In this document: positions 35,815-45,203 of the stretch, piece by piece
Position numbering within the stretch: the stretch's first letter is position 1
Layout of the letters: every line of letters begins with the position of its first letter
NCBI RefSeq assembly: GCF_030409685.1
Contig: NZ_JAUFQJ010000002.1
Span: forward strand, 522,360-586,359
DNA length: 64,000 nucleotides
Source: Ferruginibacter paludis
Lineage (GTDB): Bacteria; Bacteroidota; Bacteroidia; Chitinophagales; Chitinophagaceae
Direction of reading: 5' to 3'
Notes under the pieces: generated by a model
Database searches by the model: none
What the model was told of the DNA's origin: nothing
The model's input: only the letters and a program-made list of their open reading frames with translations
Translations under genes and position numbers: made by a program

Positions 35815-37230
35815 ATGAAAAAGAAACAAGATCAAAATTCACGCAGAAAGTTTATTAAAAATGTTTCTGTTGCAGCTACGGGATTCTTTATTGTTCCCCG
35901 CCACGTACTGGGCAAGGGCTTTATAGCGCCCAGCGATAAATTAAATATTGCAGGTATTGGGGCTGGTGGTAAGGGAGCAAGCGACTTATCAGAATTTTCA
36001 AAAAGTCCGGCAGCCAATGTAATCGTTTTGTGCGATGTAGACGACCGCTCGGCTGCCAATTCGAGAAAACGCTTTCCCAATGCCAAGTACTATAAAGACT
36101 TTCGGGAGATGCTGGCAAAGGAAGGAAAAAATATTGACGCTGTGTCTGTTTCAACGCCTGATCATACCCATGCTGTAGCAGCGCTTGCCGCCATGCAAAT
36201 GGGTAAACATGTGTACGTGCAGAAACCTATGACACATGATATTTATGAAGCAAGAATTTTAACCCAGGCTGCAAAAAAATATAAGGTAGTAACTCAAATG
36301 GGCAACCAGGGCGCTTCATTTGATGGCGTTAAAAAAATGCAGGACTGGTATAAAGCTGGCTTGATTGGCGATGCTATTGATATCCGTTGCTGGACGAACA
36401 GGCCTGTATGGCCGCAGGGCTTTGGCAAGCCGACCGGCAAAGAAGAAGTGCCGCCGGAATTAGACTGGAATTTATGGCTGGGGCCAACCGCCTGGGAAGA
36501 ATACCACAAAGGGTTTGTGCCTTTTAACTGGCGTGGCTACCCGAGCTTTGGCACGGGGTCTTTGGGAGATATGGGATGTCATATAATTGATCCTGCTTTT
36601 AAAACTACGGGTCTTGGTTATCCTTCGGAAGTTGAATGCAGCGCCGTAGATTTATATGAACAAATGTGGAACCCAGCTTATCATCCTGATAGTTTCCCTG
36701 CAGCATCTTCACTAAAATTAAAATTTCCTGGTAAGAATGGAAAGCCGGATTGTATACTGCATTGGGTAGATGGCGGACTGTTGCCGGACCGGCCGGAAGA
36801 ATTATTGCCAAACGAATTAATGGGCGATGATGGTGGGGGAGCTATCATTACCGGTACAAAAGGTAAAATGATGTGTGGCACGTATGGTAACAACGCCATA
36901 TTATTGCCAACTGAACGTTCTAAAGAAGTAAATGTTCCCCAGGTAACCAAAAGGGTTCCCGAAGGTCATTATATTCAATGGGTAAATGCATGCATTGCAG
37001 GTTATGGTAAAAATGAACTCAGCTCTTCCTTCGACTACGCCGGACCGTTAACAGAATCCATCTTAATGGGTAACCTTGCATTGCGTTCCTGGAATATTAA
37101 AGAAGGAAAAAATTTCCCGGGAAGAAAGAAGTTGTTGTGGGATGCAGAAAATATGAAGATCACCAACTATGACCCTGCCAACCAGTTTGTAAGAAGAACT
37201 TACAGAGATGGTTATAAGTTTGAATTGTAG
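35815..37230 (+). CDS. Gfo/Idh/MocA-family oxidoreductase with Tat signal
   Basis: 471 residues. The N-terminus SRRKFIKNVSVAATGFF is a twin-arginine signal, so the protein is exported folded, with its NAD(P) cofactor bound. The Rossmann part has NIAGIGAGGKGAS, and the dinucleotide-side EKP region appears as VQKPMTHDIYEA. The C-terminal substrate domain has GDMGCHIIDPAF with a conserved His. Such exported oxidoreductases act on sugars or their derivatives; the substrate is unknown. It ends the run of two Dabb genes and is closed by a terminator. Confidence 0.92.
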   Translation: MKKKQDQNSRRKFIKNVSVAATGFFIVPRHVLGKGFIAPSDKLNIAGIGAGGKGASDLSEFSKSPAANVIVLCDVDDRSAANSRKRFPNAKYYKDFREMLAKEGKNIDAVSVSTPDHTHAVAALAAMQMGKHVYVQKPMTHDIYEARILTQAAKKYKVVTQMGNQGASFDGVKKMQDWYKAGLIGDAIDIRCWTNRPVWPQGFGKPTGKEEVPPELDWNLWLGPTAWEEYHKGFVPFNWRGYPSFGTGSLGDMGCHIIDPAFKTTGLGYPSEVECSAVDLYEQMWNPAYHPDSFPAASSLKLKFPGKNGKPDCILHWVDGGLLPDRPEELLPNELMGDDGGGAIITGTKGKMMCGTYGNNAILLPTERSKEVNVPQVTKRVPEGHYIQWVNACIAGYGKNELSSSFDYAGPLTESILMGNLALRSWNIKEGKNFPGRKKLLWDAENMKITNYDPANQFVRRTYRDGYKFEL

Positions 37231-37250
37231 CAGTAAAAAAATAGCAATAA

Positions 37251-37279
37251 AAAACCTCCACTTTAAATGGAGGTTTTTT
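37251..37279. terminator. Bidirectional terminator
   Basis: Stem 37251-37260 (AAAACCTCCA) with 37268-37277 (TGGAGGTTTT), T run on the plus side and A run on the other. It separates the oxidoreductase from the convergent OmpA gene. Confidence 0.9.
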
Positions 37280-37297
37280 ATTAGCCTGTCGGCGATA

Positions 37298-38107
37298 TTA
37301 CATTTCAAGTAACTTATACATTTCTTCCAGTTTGGGAGATAAAATAATTTCAGTCCTCCTGTTTTTGGCTCTTCCTTCTGGTGTGGAATTGCTTTCCAGC
37401 TGATCATAAAAACTATGTCCGGAGGCTATTACCCTTGTGGGATCTACTTTGTAATTATTCACCAATACCCGTACTATCGCATTGGCCCTTGCTGTACTCA
37501 AATCCCAGTTGTCCTGGTATTTACCCCTGATAGGAATGCTGTCCGTATGTCCTTCAATATTTACGGCTACATCAGATTCGAGGTTTAAAACGGCTGCCAG
37601 TTTTGACAAAGCATCTACGCCATTTTTATTCACTACTGCACTTCCGGAAGGGAATAATAGGTTTTCAGAAAGGCTTACGTACACCTTGCCGTTTTTTTGT
37701 ACAACAGAAAGGTCGTTGGAATTAAAGCCTTTTAAAGCTTCGGCCATTTTGTTTTTTAATAATAGAGATTGATTCTTTTGCTGCGCAAGCAATGTTTGTA
37801 ACTGTTGTAATTTTTGTTGCTGTTGTTGCAACGTCTGCTCTTGCTGCTGCAAAGTCTGCTGGCTCTGGCCTAATTTGTTTTGTTGGTCGGCGGTTTGTTT
37901 TCCGAGCTGACTGTTTTGTTGATTTAGTTCTACAATCTTACCGTTCAGATCACTCATCTGACCTTGTAAACGGGTGATTTTATCAGCCAATGCTGTGCTG
38001 TCTGCACGAAGGGCGGAGGTTTGCATCTGCGATTGCAGTAACACTTTTTTAGAAACACAGCCCGAAAGCAGCAATAGCCCGATTGCTACGGTAAAATATT
38101 TTCTCAT
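37298..38107 (-). CDS. OmpA-family peptidoglycan-binding lipoprotein
   Basis: 269 residues. Lipoprotein signal ends in LLSGC (Cys at residue 17). A long Gln-rich coiled coil follows (about 35-120, runs of LQQQEQTLQQQQQKL). The C-terminal OmpA/MotB domain (about 135-260) has NIEGHTDSIPIRGKYQDNWD and SARANAIVRVL-type residues that bind the diaminopimelate of the cell wall. The protein would link the outer membrane to peptidoglycan. It is a single gene, convergent with the oxidoreductase. Confidence 0.92.
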   Translation of the reverse strand: MRKYFTVAIGLLLLSGCVSKKVLLQSQMQTSALRADSTALADKITRLQGQMSDLNGKIVELNQQNSQLGKQTADQQNKLGQSQQTLQQQEQTLQQQQQKLQQLQTLLAQQKNQSLLLKNKMAEALKGFNSNDLSVVQKNGKVYVSLSENLLFPSGSAVVNKNGVDALSKLAAVLNLESDVAVNIEGHTDSIPIRGKYQDNWDLSTARANAIVRVLVNNYKVDPTRVIASGHSFYDQLESNSTPEGRAKNRRTEIILSPKLEEMYKLLEM

Positions 38108-38309
38108 GGAATTAAATTTTAACTCTCATAATAGAAAATTATGCCGGAATTGATTTCGCTAAATAAAGTGATAAGCTAAGAATTATTTGGGGACAATTTT
38201 ACTTTGAGTGCCGAATATAATGCCCGAACAAATGAGGATATTAGTTAAAGAGTTACACCAAAAATTAAGAATTCTTGATAAGGTATAAGGCGGCAACGAA
38301 TCAAATTTA

Positions 38310-39230
38310 TCATCGGGTATGATTATTTATCCATCGTACCAAATCCTGCAAAACTTCAGCACGGTTGATTTCATTCATCATTTCGTGCCGCCCGCCCGGA
38401 TATAATTTATAAGATATGTCTTTTACTCCGGCCGCCTTCCAGTTGCTGACCAATTGAAGAAAACCTTTCCCTTCCAATCCCACCGGATCCTTATCACCAG
38501 CAAAGGAATACACCGGAATGTTTGTTGGAATTGACTGAATATTATTATCAAAGGCCGCCTGTATTCCCTTAAAAAAATAGTAGAAAAATTGGGCGCTGCA
38601 AATAAAGCCGCATAAGGGATTTGCTATGTAATCATCCACTGTTTTTGTATCACGGCTTAGCCAGTCAAATGCCGTCCGGTTCGGTTTAAACGCATTATTA
38701 AATTTACCAAAGCTAAGCTTGTTGATGAGCTTGCTCCGATAGTTTGCACCAAGAAGTTTCATTTGCAAACCGGCAATAAAAATACCTGCGCCCATTAACG
38801 GATCTTTCTTTCCGTTGGTAGCCGATAAAATTAAACCATCAATGCTGTTGCTATGCAGCTGAAAAAAACGCTGGCATAAAAATGATCCCATGCTATGCCC
38901 CAGTAAAAATAATTTATGTTCCGGCCATATTTTTTTCAGGTGCAGCATCAGCAAATGCAGGTCGTCAACCTGTTTATTAAACCACTCTTTTTCTCCCAGG
39001 CCGATGGCTTTCAAATCAGCAACTGCTTTGCTATGTGCCCGCTGATCATGCGCATACACGGCAATACCTTGTTGCACCAGTATATCGGCAATATCATTGT
39101 ATCGTTCCGCGTATTCGGCCATGCCATGCGCAATATGCAAAATGCTTACGGGAAGGGTATCAGGCAGCCAGGCATACACCGGCATCTGATGACCATCAGC
39201 GCAGGTTATAGTAAAAGATTGCTTTTGCAT
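38310..39230 (-). CDS. Alpha/beta hydrolase, monoacylglycerol lipase-like (S33)
   Basis: 306 residues. LGHSMGSFLCQ carries the nucleophilic serine (Ser113), IAHGMAEYAERY is the oxyanion-hole region, VYSFAGDKDPVG holds the acidic residue and PGGRHEMMNE the histidine. The pattern matches bacterial monoacylglycerol lipase/lysophospholipase (serine aminopeptidase S33). No signal peptide is present. The substrate is unknown. It stands alone between OmpA and the GH20 gene. Confidence 0.88.
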   Translation of the reverse strand: MQKQSFTITCADGHQMPVYAWLPDTLPVSILHIAHGMAEYAERYNDIADILVQQGIAVYAHDQRAHSKAVADLKAIGLGEKEWFNKQVDDLHLLMLHLKKIWPEHKLFLLGHSMGSFLCQRFFQLHSNSIDGLILSATNGKKDPLMGAGIFIAGLQMKLLGANYRSKLINKLSFGKFNNAFKPNRTAFDWLSRDTKTVDDYIANPLCGFICSAQFFYYFFKGIQAAFDNNIQSIPTNIPVYSFAGDKDPVGLEGKGFLQLVSNWKAAGVKDISYKLYPGGRHEMMNEINRAEVLQDLVRWINNHTR

Positions 39231-39367
39231 TTTATTGTTTGTTGAAAGCTAATTCCCGAGTTTGGCAAGGTCGCTAACCTAAAAATAAAACCTTATTACC
39301 ACAATGCAGATAAAACGGCACCAGGTAATAAGGTTTCAAAAAAAGTGCTTAATAAGACAGGTGATTT

Positions 39368-41278
39368 TTATTTTTTCAATCCTGCTCTTTTTTGCATTTC
39401 CGCCAGCGGCATCGCTATCATTCTGCCGATTGGTTTATAGCCCCTGTAAGTAATCACCTTCATCATTACGGCATCTTTTGGCGGCGTTAATGGTGCTGTG
39501 TATTTTGGATAATACTGGTCAGGGAAGGAATTATCAAAGCTGTAATAAATATCCAGTCCTTCAATCTCTGTTGTAAGTTCAATTTGCAATTGTCCGTTCG
39601 TATTTTGTGCAGTAAAAATCGGATCGTACATGCTGGGTGCATATTTTACCTGTTCAATATCGTACCGTTTAAACTGGTCTTCTACCTTGGTAACAAAATG
39701 GTTCCAGTCTTTTTTTTCTTTCGGGCTCCATACACATTCCGCAATGGCGAACGCTCTTGGCCAAAGCATGTATTGCATATGGCGAACATTGTATAATTGC
39801 TCCGACCATAAATTGGCCTGTCCGCCTTTGATGTATTTGGGATCTACACCAGCAAGCAGTGGTTCAAATTCGTACGATTTTTTTAAACGCAATGTGGCAT
39901 AGATGCGGGGTTCTATTATTTCATCTCCCTGCATGTAATCCAGGTAAGCGTAAGTAGTTGGGCTCATTACCACATCATGTTTTAATTTGGCTGCTTCAAT
40001 ACCGCCCTTCTCTCCGCGCCAGCTCATCACAGCTGCGTTGGGGGCCAAACCACCTTCCAGTATTTCATCCCAACCCATGAATTTTTTGCCTTTGCTTTCA
40101 ACAATTTTCTCCAGTCTTTTTTCAAAATAACTTTGCACCTGTTCCATCGTTTTCAAACCTTCTTTTTGCATCAGCGCCTTAATGGCATCGCTTTGCTCCC
40201 AGAAGTTTTTAGGGCATTCATCACCACCAACATGGATGTATTCAAATGGGAAAAGGCCAGCGATTTCCGTCATCACCTTGTCTAAAAAAACATATACTTT
40301 TTCATTGGCAGGGCAAAGGGTATTATCCTTTAAAGCTATTGGCGGCGCACCGTGCGACCAGTCCATAAAACTTTCTCCTGCAATCACATCATACTTATCG
40401 GCACCGGGCGTACAGGATAATTCAGGGTAGGAGGCTACAGCAGCCATGCTATGACCCGGTACATCCACCTCTGGTAAAATATTTATAAAACGGTCTTTTG
40501 CATACTGAATGACTTCTTTAATATCATCCTGTGTATAAAAGCCGCCGTTGGTTTTAGGTTCATCCGGTAAGGGCTGAGAGAAGGTTCCAAAATAACCGGT
40601 TTTTGCAACACTCCAGGCACCTTTTTTTGTCAGGTTGGGATAACTTTTAATCTCAATCCTCCAGCCTTCATCGTCTGTTAAATGCCAGTGAAATAAATTG
40701 TATTTATACTTTGACATCTGATCGATAAAATCCTTCACTTCTTTCTTGGTAAAAAAATGCCTTGATACATCAAACATTAAACCCCGCCATCCCACTTTTG
40801 GATAATCGGTTATGGTTACACATGGCGCCTGCCATTTTACATTTTGTACAACTGATTTGCTTTCTATTTCCGCAGGTAGTAATTGCATCAGCGTTTGCAC
40901 GCCATAAAATAAACCTGCAGGCTGGTTGGCCGAAATGGTGATATTCGTTGTGCTTACATTCAGGCGGTATCCTTCACTACCAATTGTGGCATCGGCCGTT
41001 TTATTTAAAGAAAGTTTCAAAATGGCTGAAGGCATTTCGTTTCCGAACAATACTTTATAACCGGTAGCCGCCGATAAGCGTTGCTGCAACATATCAAGTA
41101 TTGGTTTTACTGCGGGCAGTATGGGCGCTTCAATTGTTATGGTTGAAGGCAGCATAAATACACCGGCATTTTGTACCATCTGCACAGGCTCGGGGATAAT
41201 TGAAACCGGCGCAGCCTGCTGGCAAAATGTATGTAGGCCTGGGAGGCAGCAGGCAAGGAAAAACACAATTCTTTTCAT
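39368..41278 (-). CDS. Beta-N-acetylhexosaminidase, GH20, secreted
   Basis: 636 residues with signal peptide (about 1-19, ending TFCQ). A GH20b N-terminal domain is followed by the catalytic TIM barrel: WRGLMFDVSRHFF, FHWHLTDDEGWRIE and IHVGGDECPKNFW, with the catalytic Asp353-Glu354 pair. A C-terminal domain with YYSFDNSFPDQ is typical. It removes terminal GlcNAc or GalNAc from chitin fragments, glycans or cell wall in the periplasm or outside. It is a single gene, not in a SusCD locus. Confidence 0.94.
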   Translation of the reverse strand: MKRIVFFLACCLPGLHTFCQQAAPVSIIPEPVQMVQNAGVFMLPSTITIEAPILPAVKPILDMLQQRLSAATGYKVLFGNEMPSAILKLSLNKTADATIGSEGYRLNVSTTNITISANQPAGLFYGVQTLMQLLPAEIESKSVVQNVKWQAPCVTITDYPKVGWRGLMFDVSRHFFTKKEVKDFIDQMSKYKYNLFHWHLTDDEGWRIEIKSYPNLTKKGAWSVAKTGYFGTFSQPLPDEPKTNGGFYTQDDIKEVIQYAKDRFINILPEVDVPGHSMAAVASYPELSCTPGADKYDVIAGESFMDWSHGAPPIALKDNTLCPANEKVYVFLDKVMTEIAGLFPFEYIHVGGDECPKNFWEQSDAIKALMQKEGLKTMEQVQSYFEKRLEKIVESKGKKFMGWDEILEGGLAPNAAVMSWRGEKGGIEAAKLKHDVVMSPTTYAYLDYMQGDEIIEPRIYATLRLKKSYEFEPLLAGVDPKYIKGGQANLWSEQLYNVRHMQYMLWPRAFAIAECVWSPKEKKDWNHFVTKVEDQFKRYDIEQVKYAPSMYDPIFTAQNTNGQLQIELTTEIEGLDIYYSFDNSFPDQYYPKYTAPLTPPKDAVMMKVITYRGYKPIGRMIAMPLAEMQKRAGLKK

Positions 41279-41451
41279 AAAACGAGAGAGGTTTAATAAT
41301 TAAAATGATATCTTGAAGTATCAAATGTAAGTATTATTAATGTTGAATGATTACAGTGTTTTGTAAGACCGGAAGAATGGCGGCAGCTTAGAAATAAAAG
41401 TTACGAGAGGTTGAAAGAAGTAATTAATTTTTCAATTGAAACACGCCTGCC

Positions 41452-41595
41452 TTATTTATCTTTTAAAGTTTTTTTTACAGAAAAGTAAAAAGCAGCATTC
41501 CTGAAATAATGCCATATAATAAAAAAAGCAAGGGCCTTATTAAATTGAATCTGCGCTTCTCTTGCGGTATACCCATGGTAAATTTTTTTGTGCAT
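41452..41595 (-). CDS. Possible small basic protein, 47 residues
   Basis: A minus-strand frame from ATG 41595 to TAA 41452. The predicted protein is basic with a hydrophobic centre (ALAFFIIWHYFRNAAFYFSV), which would suit a small membrane or amphipathic peptide. No promoter or terminator supports it. It lies between GH20 and the PepSY-like gene, in otherwise gene-free DNA. Confidence 0.25.
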   Translation of the reverse strand: MHKKIYHGYTAREAQIQFNKALAFFIIWHYFRNAAFYFSVKKTLKDK

Positions 41596-41661
41596 GTTGG
41601 TGTATAATGTGGCAGGCGTATTGTCTTTTAAGTGGATATATTCCGAAGCGGTTTAATATTT

Positions 41662-41699
41662 AAAAAGCCTTGCCTGATCAAATTGACCAGACAAGGCTT
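41662..41699 (-). terminator. Terminator of the PepSY-like lipoprotein gene
   Basis: A 15-bp stem with two G-T pairs (AAGCCTTG... with ...CAAGGCTT on the minus strand) followed by five T. It lies 25 bases after the gene's stop. Confidence 0.88.
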
Positions 41700-41723
41700 G
41701 AGGGTTACCAAAACCTCTTTTTT

Positions 41724-42644
41724 TTACCGCACAGTCACGGCTTTAACGAATGTGCCCGAGGCATCAAATTCTACTGCATATTTTGTTGCATTGGCATCTA
41801 TAAAAACAACATAACCCTTTAAGCCACTACTGTCATTTACAAGGAATGCCTGTTTAAACACGTAATTAGGATAGGTAGTTGCCAGGTAATCTGTAATTGC
41901 TGAAGGCAATGCCGACTGGGCTATTGTATTAAAATCGCCATAATGTGAAGGCAATTGTGTTCTTTGAATAAATACGCCGCTGGCATCAAAAAGGGTAGCA
42001 TAAACACCATTGTTAATGCTAAGCACTACAATACTGCTGTCGTTGTTTTTAAAGGCGTGCATCAGCGTATCCTGCGCATAGTTGGCGGCAAAATAGGATA
42101 TAATTGCAGACGGCAAAGATGGTATCGCGATGCTGTCATGTTTCATTCCACCGCGGTCATCAAAGTGGCCGCCCTCGTGCCAGCCATGACCCACTAGGTC
42201 GTGGCCTTCACGTTGTTCCAGTACTTTCACAAATGTTCCGTTTGCATCAAATTTTAAACCTACCGGCTTTCCATTGTATTCTATAATTACCACATAGCCC
42301 GACAGTGTTCCGGTTGAATCCTTATCTGTAAAAGCTTTTTGTGCGGTGTAGCCGGGATAGTTGGCTGTAAGATAATTTGTAATGCTGGATGGCAAACTGC
42401 TGAAAGCAACAGAGTCTGTATGATGATGGGCGGGGCAGGTGCCGATAACGTAAAGCGAATCAGTGCCCGCTATCCTGGAACTGGTAGTACCTACCGCGAT
42501 GCCTTGCACGCTTGCTACCACAGACTGCGATACAGTTGTAGTAGTATCTGTTGTGCCGGTTAAAGAATTTTCTTTTTTGCAGGAACCTAAAAAAAGTAAT
42601 ATAAGTCCGGCTAATAGTGAATTTTTTACATTGCTTATTTTCAT
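41724..42644 (-). CDS. Lipoprotein with three PepSY-like (BLIP-type) repeats
   Basis: 306 residues. Lipoprotein signal ends LFLGSC. Three repeat units of the PepSY-like family (PF11396 type) follow: each has SLPSSITNYLTANYPGY or a variant (SLPSAIISYFAANYAQ, ALPSAITDYLATTYPNY), then a sheet ending LKFDANGTFVKVL, TLFDASGVFIQRT or VEFDASGTFVKAV. A Thr-rich stretch follows the lipid anchor. Such domains bind or inhibit other proteins. The gene follows the ApbE-like gene by 112 bases on the same strand. The histidine-rich linker (EGHDLVGHGWHEGGHFDDRGG) is unusual and could bind metal. Confidence 0.85.
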   Translation of the reverse strand: MKISNVKNSLLAGLILLFLGSCKKENSLTGTTDTTTTVSQSVVASVQGIAVGTTSSRIAGTDSLYVIGTCPAHHHTDSVAFSSLPSSITNYLTANYPGYTAQKAFTDKDSTGTLSGYVVIIEYNGKPVGLKFDANGTFVKVLEQREGHDLVGHGWHEGGHFDDRGGMKHDSIAIPSLPSAIISYFAANYAQDTLMHAFKNNDSSIVVLSINNGVYATLFDASGVFIQRTQLPSHYGDFNTIAQSALPSAITDYLATTYPNYVFKQAFLVNDSSGLKGYVVFIDANATKYAVEFDASGTFVKAVTVR

Positions 42645-42756
42645 TTTTTTAACGAGTTTAAAGGTGAGGTTTAATTGTAATTTTTCAGAAGTGATTGTTC
42701 TAGAATTTTTGTCATAGGCTAAATCAGCATGATTTTTTTTGTTAGTAATACTTTAT

Positions 42757-43764
42757 TTATACGGCACACAACGCCCTGGCTTGGTGCAACCGGATATTTT
42801 CAGATGTGTGAATGATATTATACTGGTCAGTAAAAATAACCGCCACGTCCTGCATTTGGTTAATCAGTTCAAGGCCGTTTTTTAACCCGATTTCTAACAG
42901 GTAGGGGTGAAGAGAACAAGCCATTTCTGCACTGTTGCAAATAACAGTAGCGCTTTGAATGCCGCAGCCGGATGCTGTTTTTCTTGCTTGTAAATGCATA
43001 TTTCTATGTCTTTCAACAACAGGCTGTGTGTGATACACACCGGAAGTAACAAAAGCCGGATCACTGTTGGTAATTCCTGAAAACTCGTGGTCACCCAAAG
43101 CAGAAATACCTCCTTTAATGGCTCCTGCCCGGTAATTTATACCGCTGCCCCAGGTAACAAATTCGCTGGCTGATTTGATGTATCCGCTATCCACGCCATT
43201 TTGTTTTAACAGGGTTTTCGCCCGGTCTTTTGCATAGCCTTTTGCTATATTACGGAGGTTTAAGTGCAGGCCTTTTTCATTTAAAAAAACAGAACAATTT
43301 TGTTTGTCAAATTCAACATGACTAAATAAATCTGGTGGATTTCTTTTTTTTGGAAAGAAGCTGTGTTCTGAATCGCCGGATGAAGCATGATGTTTGGATT
43401 TAAAGAAATAAATCATTTTAAAAGCATCCTGCGTTAACTCCAGCACATGCATACACCTGCTGATAAAGCCATACACCTCTTTATCGACTTTAACAGCTTT
43501 TATTCCTGCCTGTGCGTTAATTTGTTTTATTGGATTAGATACATCCCTCATTGTAAAAAGGTCTTCAATCCTTTTCATTTCATTGGTTGCACTTTCAAGT
43601 AGATTTTGCGGCCATTGCTCCTCGTCGCACAGCATATTGATTTCAACCTTTTCTCCCATTAATAAAATTTGCCTGCTGAAGACTTCCTGTTTTCTATGAT
43701 ATAATCTCATAAATAATATTTCTTCCGTTAATAAGTAAGCAGCGTAGTTATAGGTTGCATTCAT
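42757..43764 (-). CDS. ApbE-like (FAD:protein FMN transferase) protein, catalytic motifs degraded
   Basis: 335 residues; ApbE flavin transferase fold is recognisable in ILLMGEKVEINML near the start, NIAKGYAKDRAKTLLKQNGV and SATVICNSAEMACSLHPYLLEIG. In active enzymes the last part is preceded by a conserved IDPxTG and a GGD/GGN turn; here these read LQARKTA and SASEFVTWG, so FMN transfer is doubtful. Start: ATG at 43764 or the later in-frame ATG 18 codons in, just before RLYHRKQEV; the first is kept. It lies upstream of the PepSY-like lipoprotein gene, perhaps in the same transcript. A pseudoenzyme role is an inference. Confidence 0.75.
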   Translation of the reverse strand: MNATYNYAAYLLTEEILFMRLYHRKQEVFSRQILLMGEKVEINMLCDEEQWPQNLLESATNEMKRIEDLFTMRDVSNPIKQINAQAGIKAVKVDKEVYGFISRCMHVLELTQDAFKMIYFFKSKHHASSGDSEHSFFPKKRNPPDLFSHVEFDKQNCSVFLNEKGLHLNLRNIAKGYAKDRAKTLLKQNGVDSGYIKSASEFVTWGSGINYRAGAIKGGISALGDHEFSGITNSDPAFVTSGVYHTQPVVERHRNMHLQARKTASGCGIQSATVICNSAEMACSLHPYLLEIGLKNGLELINQMQDVAVIFTDQYNIIHTSENIRLHQARALCAV

Positions 43765-44315
43765 TTAAAACAGCAACGGCTTATGTTTGACCCGGCAATT
43801 TGTATTGCGTTGTAACAAAAAATTCCCTGTCATTTGTTTCGTTAGTCTGACGTTGCTGTTGTTAATTAAGATACAATACTCAAAAAAAAAGGTTGGGTTG
43901 AAGGCGCCGAAAAATTGACTTTTTTCAATGTTTTTTTTGCTGATCGTTCCGGATGAATATGTTTATTTAAATATTGATTTATTAAAAAAAACATCGGCCG
44001 GATATGAAATAAATAATGGGTTACGGCAAATCGTACTAAAGAACAGATAAACCTTATTCAATGCAAATTCAACGCGAGGATTTTGAGTTATCTACCAGGT
44101 GTCGGGTTGACAAAATTTAGTGTTTACCGCTTTAGGAGAAAGGGAAATTTTGTAAAACGAGGCAAGTAAAATTTATTGCCTTAATTAAAATGTAATCTGC
44201 TAGTTGAAATAAAATCAGTGAATTTGTTACACAGCTATTTCTGATAGCACTATCTTTTTTTTACTATAAAAAAGTATGGATAGTTTTACAAGGCAGGATA
44301 ACCGCTACCTTATGC
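43765..44315. other. Gene-free spacer
   Basis: 550 bases, AT-rich. It holds the promoter of the ApbE-like gene and the 3' end region of the Nudix gene. I see no coding frame, hairpin terminator or repeat. Confidence 0.5.
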
Positions 44316-44777
44316 TCAAGACAATAACTGTTGCAATTCAGTTATAAAAGCTGCTTGTGAGGAATTGATTTTTTGCATTGCTTCTTCAAGGGAAAACCAT
44401 TCTGCTTTATCTATTTCGGGAAAGCTTTTTAACTGGCCGGATTTTGGCGGCCACTCTATTTCAAAATGGTTGCTTTTTATAGCTGTTGTATCAATATCTT
44501 TTTCAACTGCCCATGCATAAATTAATTTACCACTTTTTTGTATTACCATTGTGAGGGGTAGCATTTTTTCTTTTTCAGTAATCGCAAAGCCAGTCTCTTC
44601 TTTGAACTCCCGCCTGGCTGCTTCTGGTGCAGATTCTTCATCAGTAAACTCGCCCTTGGGTATAGACCAGCTACCCAGATCTTTATTTTTCCAGAAAGGT
44701 CCGCCCGGGTGTACGAGCAACACTACTATTTTTTTAGTTACTCTTTTAAATAATAATATGCCGGCGCTTTGCTTCAT
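44316..44777 (-). CDS. Nudix hydrolase
   Basis: 153 residues. The Nudix box is intact: GEFTDEESAPEAARREFKEE then TGF (G-x5-E-x7-REUxEExGU). KQSAGILLFKR and the SIPKGE lead-in fit the small NTP-pyrophosphohydrolase type. It splits a nucleoside diphosphate linked to another group; the exact substrate is unknown. It is a single gene. Confidence 0.92.
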   Translation of the reverse strand: MKQSAGILLFKRVTKKIVVLLVHPGGPFWKNKDLGSWSIPKGEFTDEESAPEAARREFKEETGFAITEKEKMLPLTMVIQKSGKLIYAWAVEKDIDTTAIKSNHFEIEWPPKSGQLKSFPEIDKAEWFSLEEAMQKINSSQAAFITELQQLLS

Positions 44778-45043
44778 TTATAAACTATTTAAAGCGGATG
44801 ATTGCATTCCTGAATAATTGAAGAAAAACTTAACCGAATGTACGACAGTTTTTCACGGCGGTCGGTATATGGAACGTAATTCAGTGTCGTTTTATCGTGG
44901 TATTTTTTTCACGGCTGTTTCCAATTTATTCCCAACACAAGCTTTATTTAATCATACTGTTTAGTCAAGGTATTAAATCATTGATGAGATTATTAAACAT
45001 GCATAAAGGCATACTATTTGAAAAATAATTAAAAAATAAAACA

Positions 45044-45199
45044 ATGAAAAAAGGTGCTAAAGAAAATAAGCTTGGCGTAGAAAACTCTCTTGTTAATAAT
45101 ATTAATGCACGAAAAGAAAAAGGCGTTTCGAGGAGCAAAAAAGATACAACGGTAAGTAAAAAATCATACACTAAAATGGAAAATAACTGGAAAAAATGA
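45044..45199 (+). CDS. Small lysine-rich protein, 51 residues
   Basis: Frame from ATG 45044 to TGA 45197, encoding a very basic protein rich in Lys and Ser (KKGAKENKLGVENSLVNNIN, then KKSYTKMENNWKK). It has no signal or membrane segment and is probably disordered. It lies 4 bases before the frameshifted gene at 45204 and is likely a partner in one transcript. The 265 bases upstream hold no other gene. Function unknown. Confidence 0.6.
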   Translation: MKKGAKENKLGVENSLVNNINARKEKGVSRSKKDTTVSKKSYTKMENNWKK

Positions 45200-45203
45200 C
45201 CTT

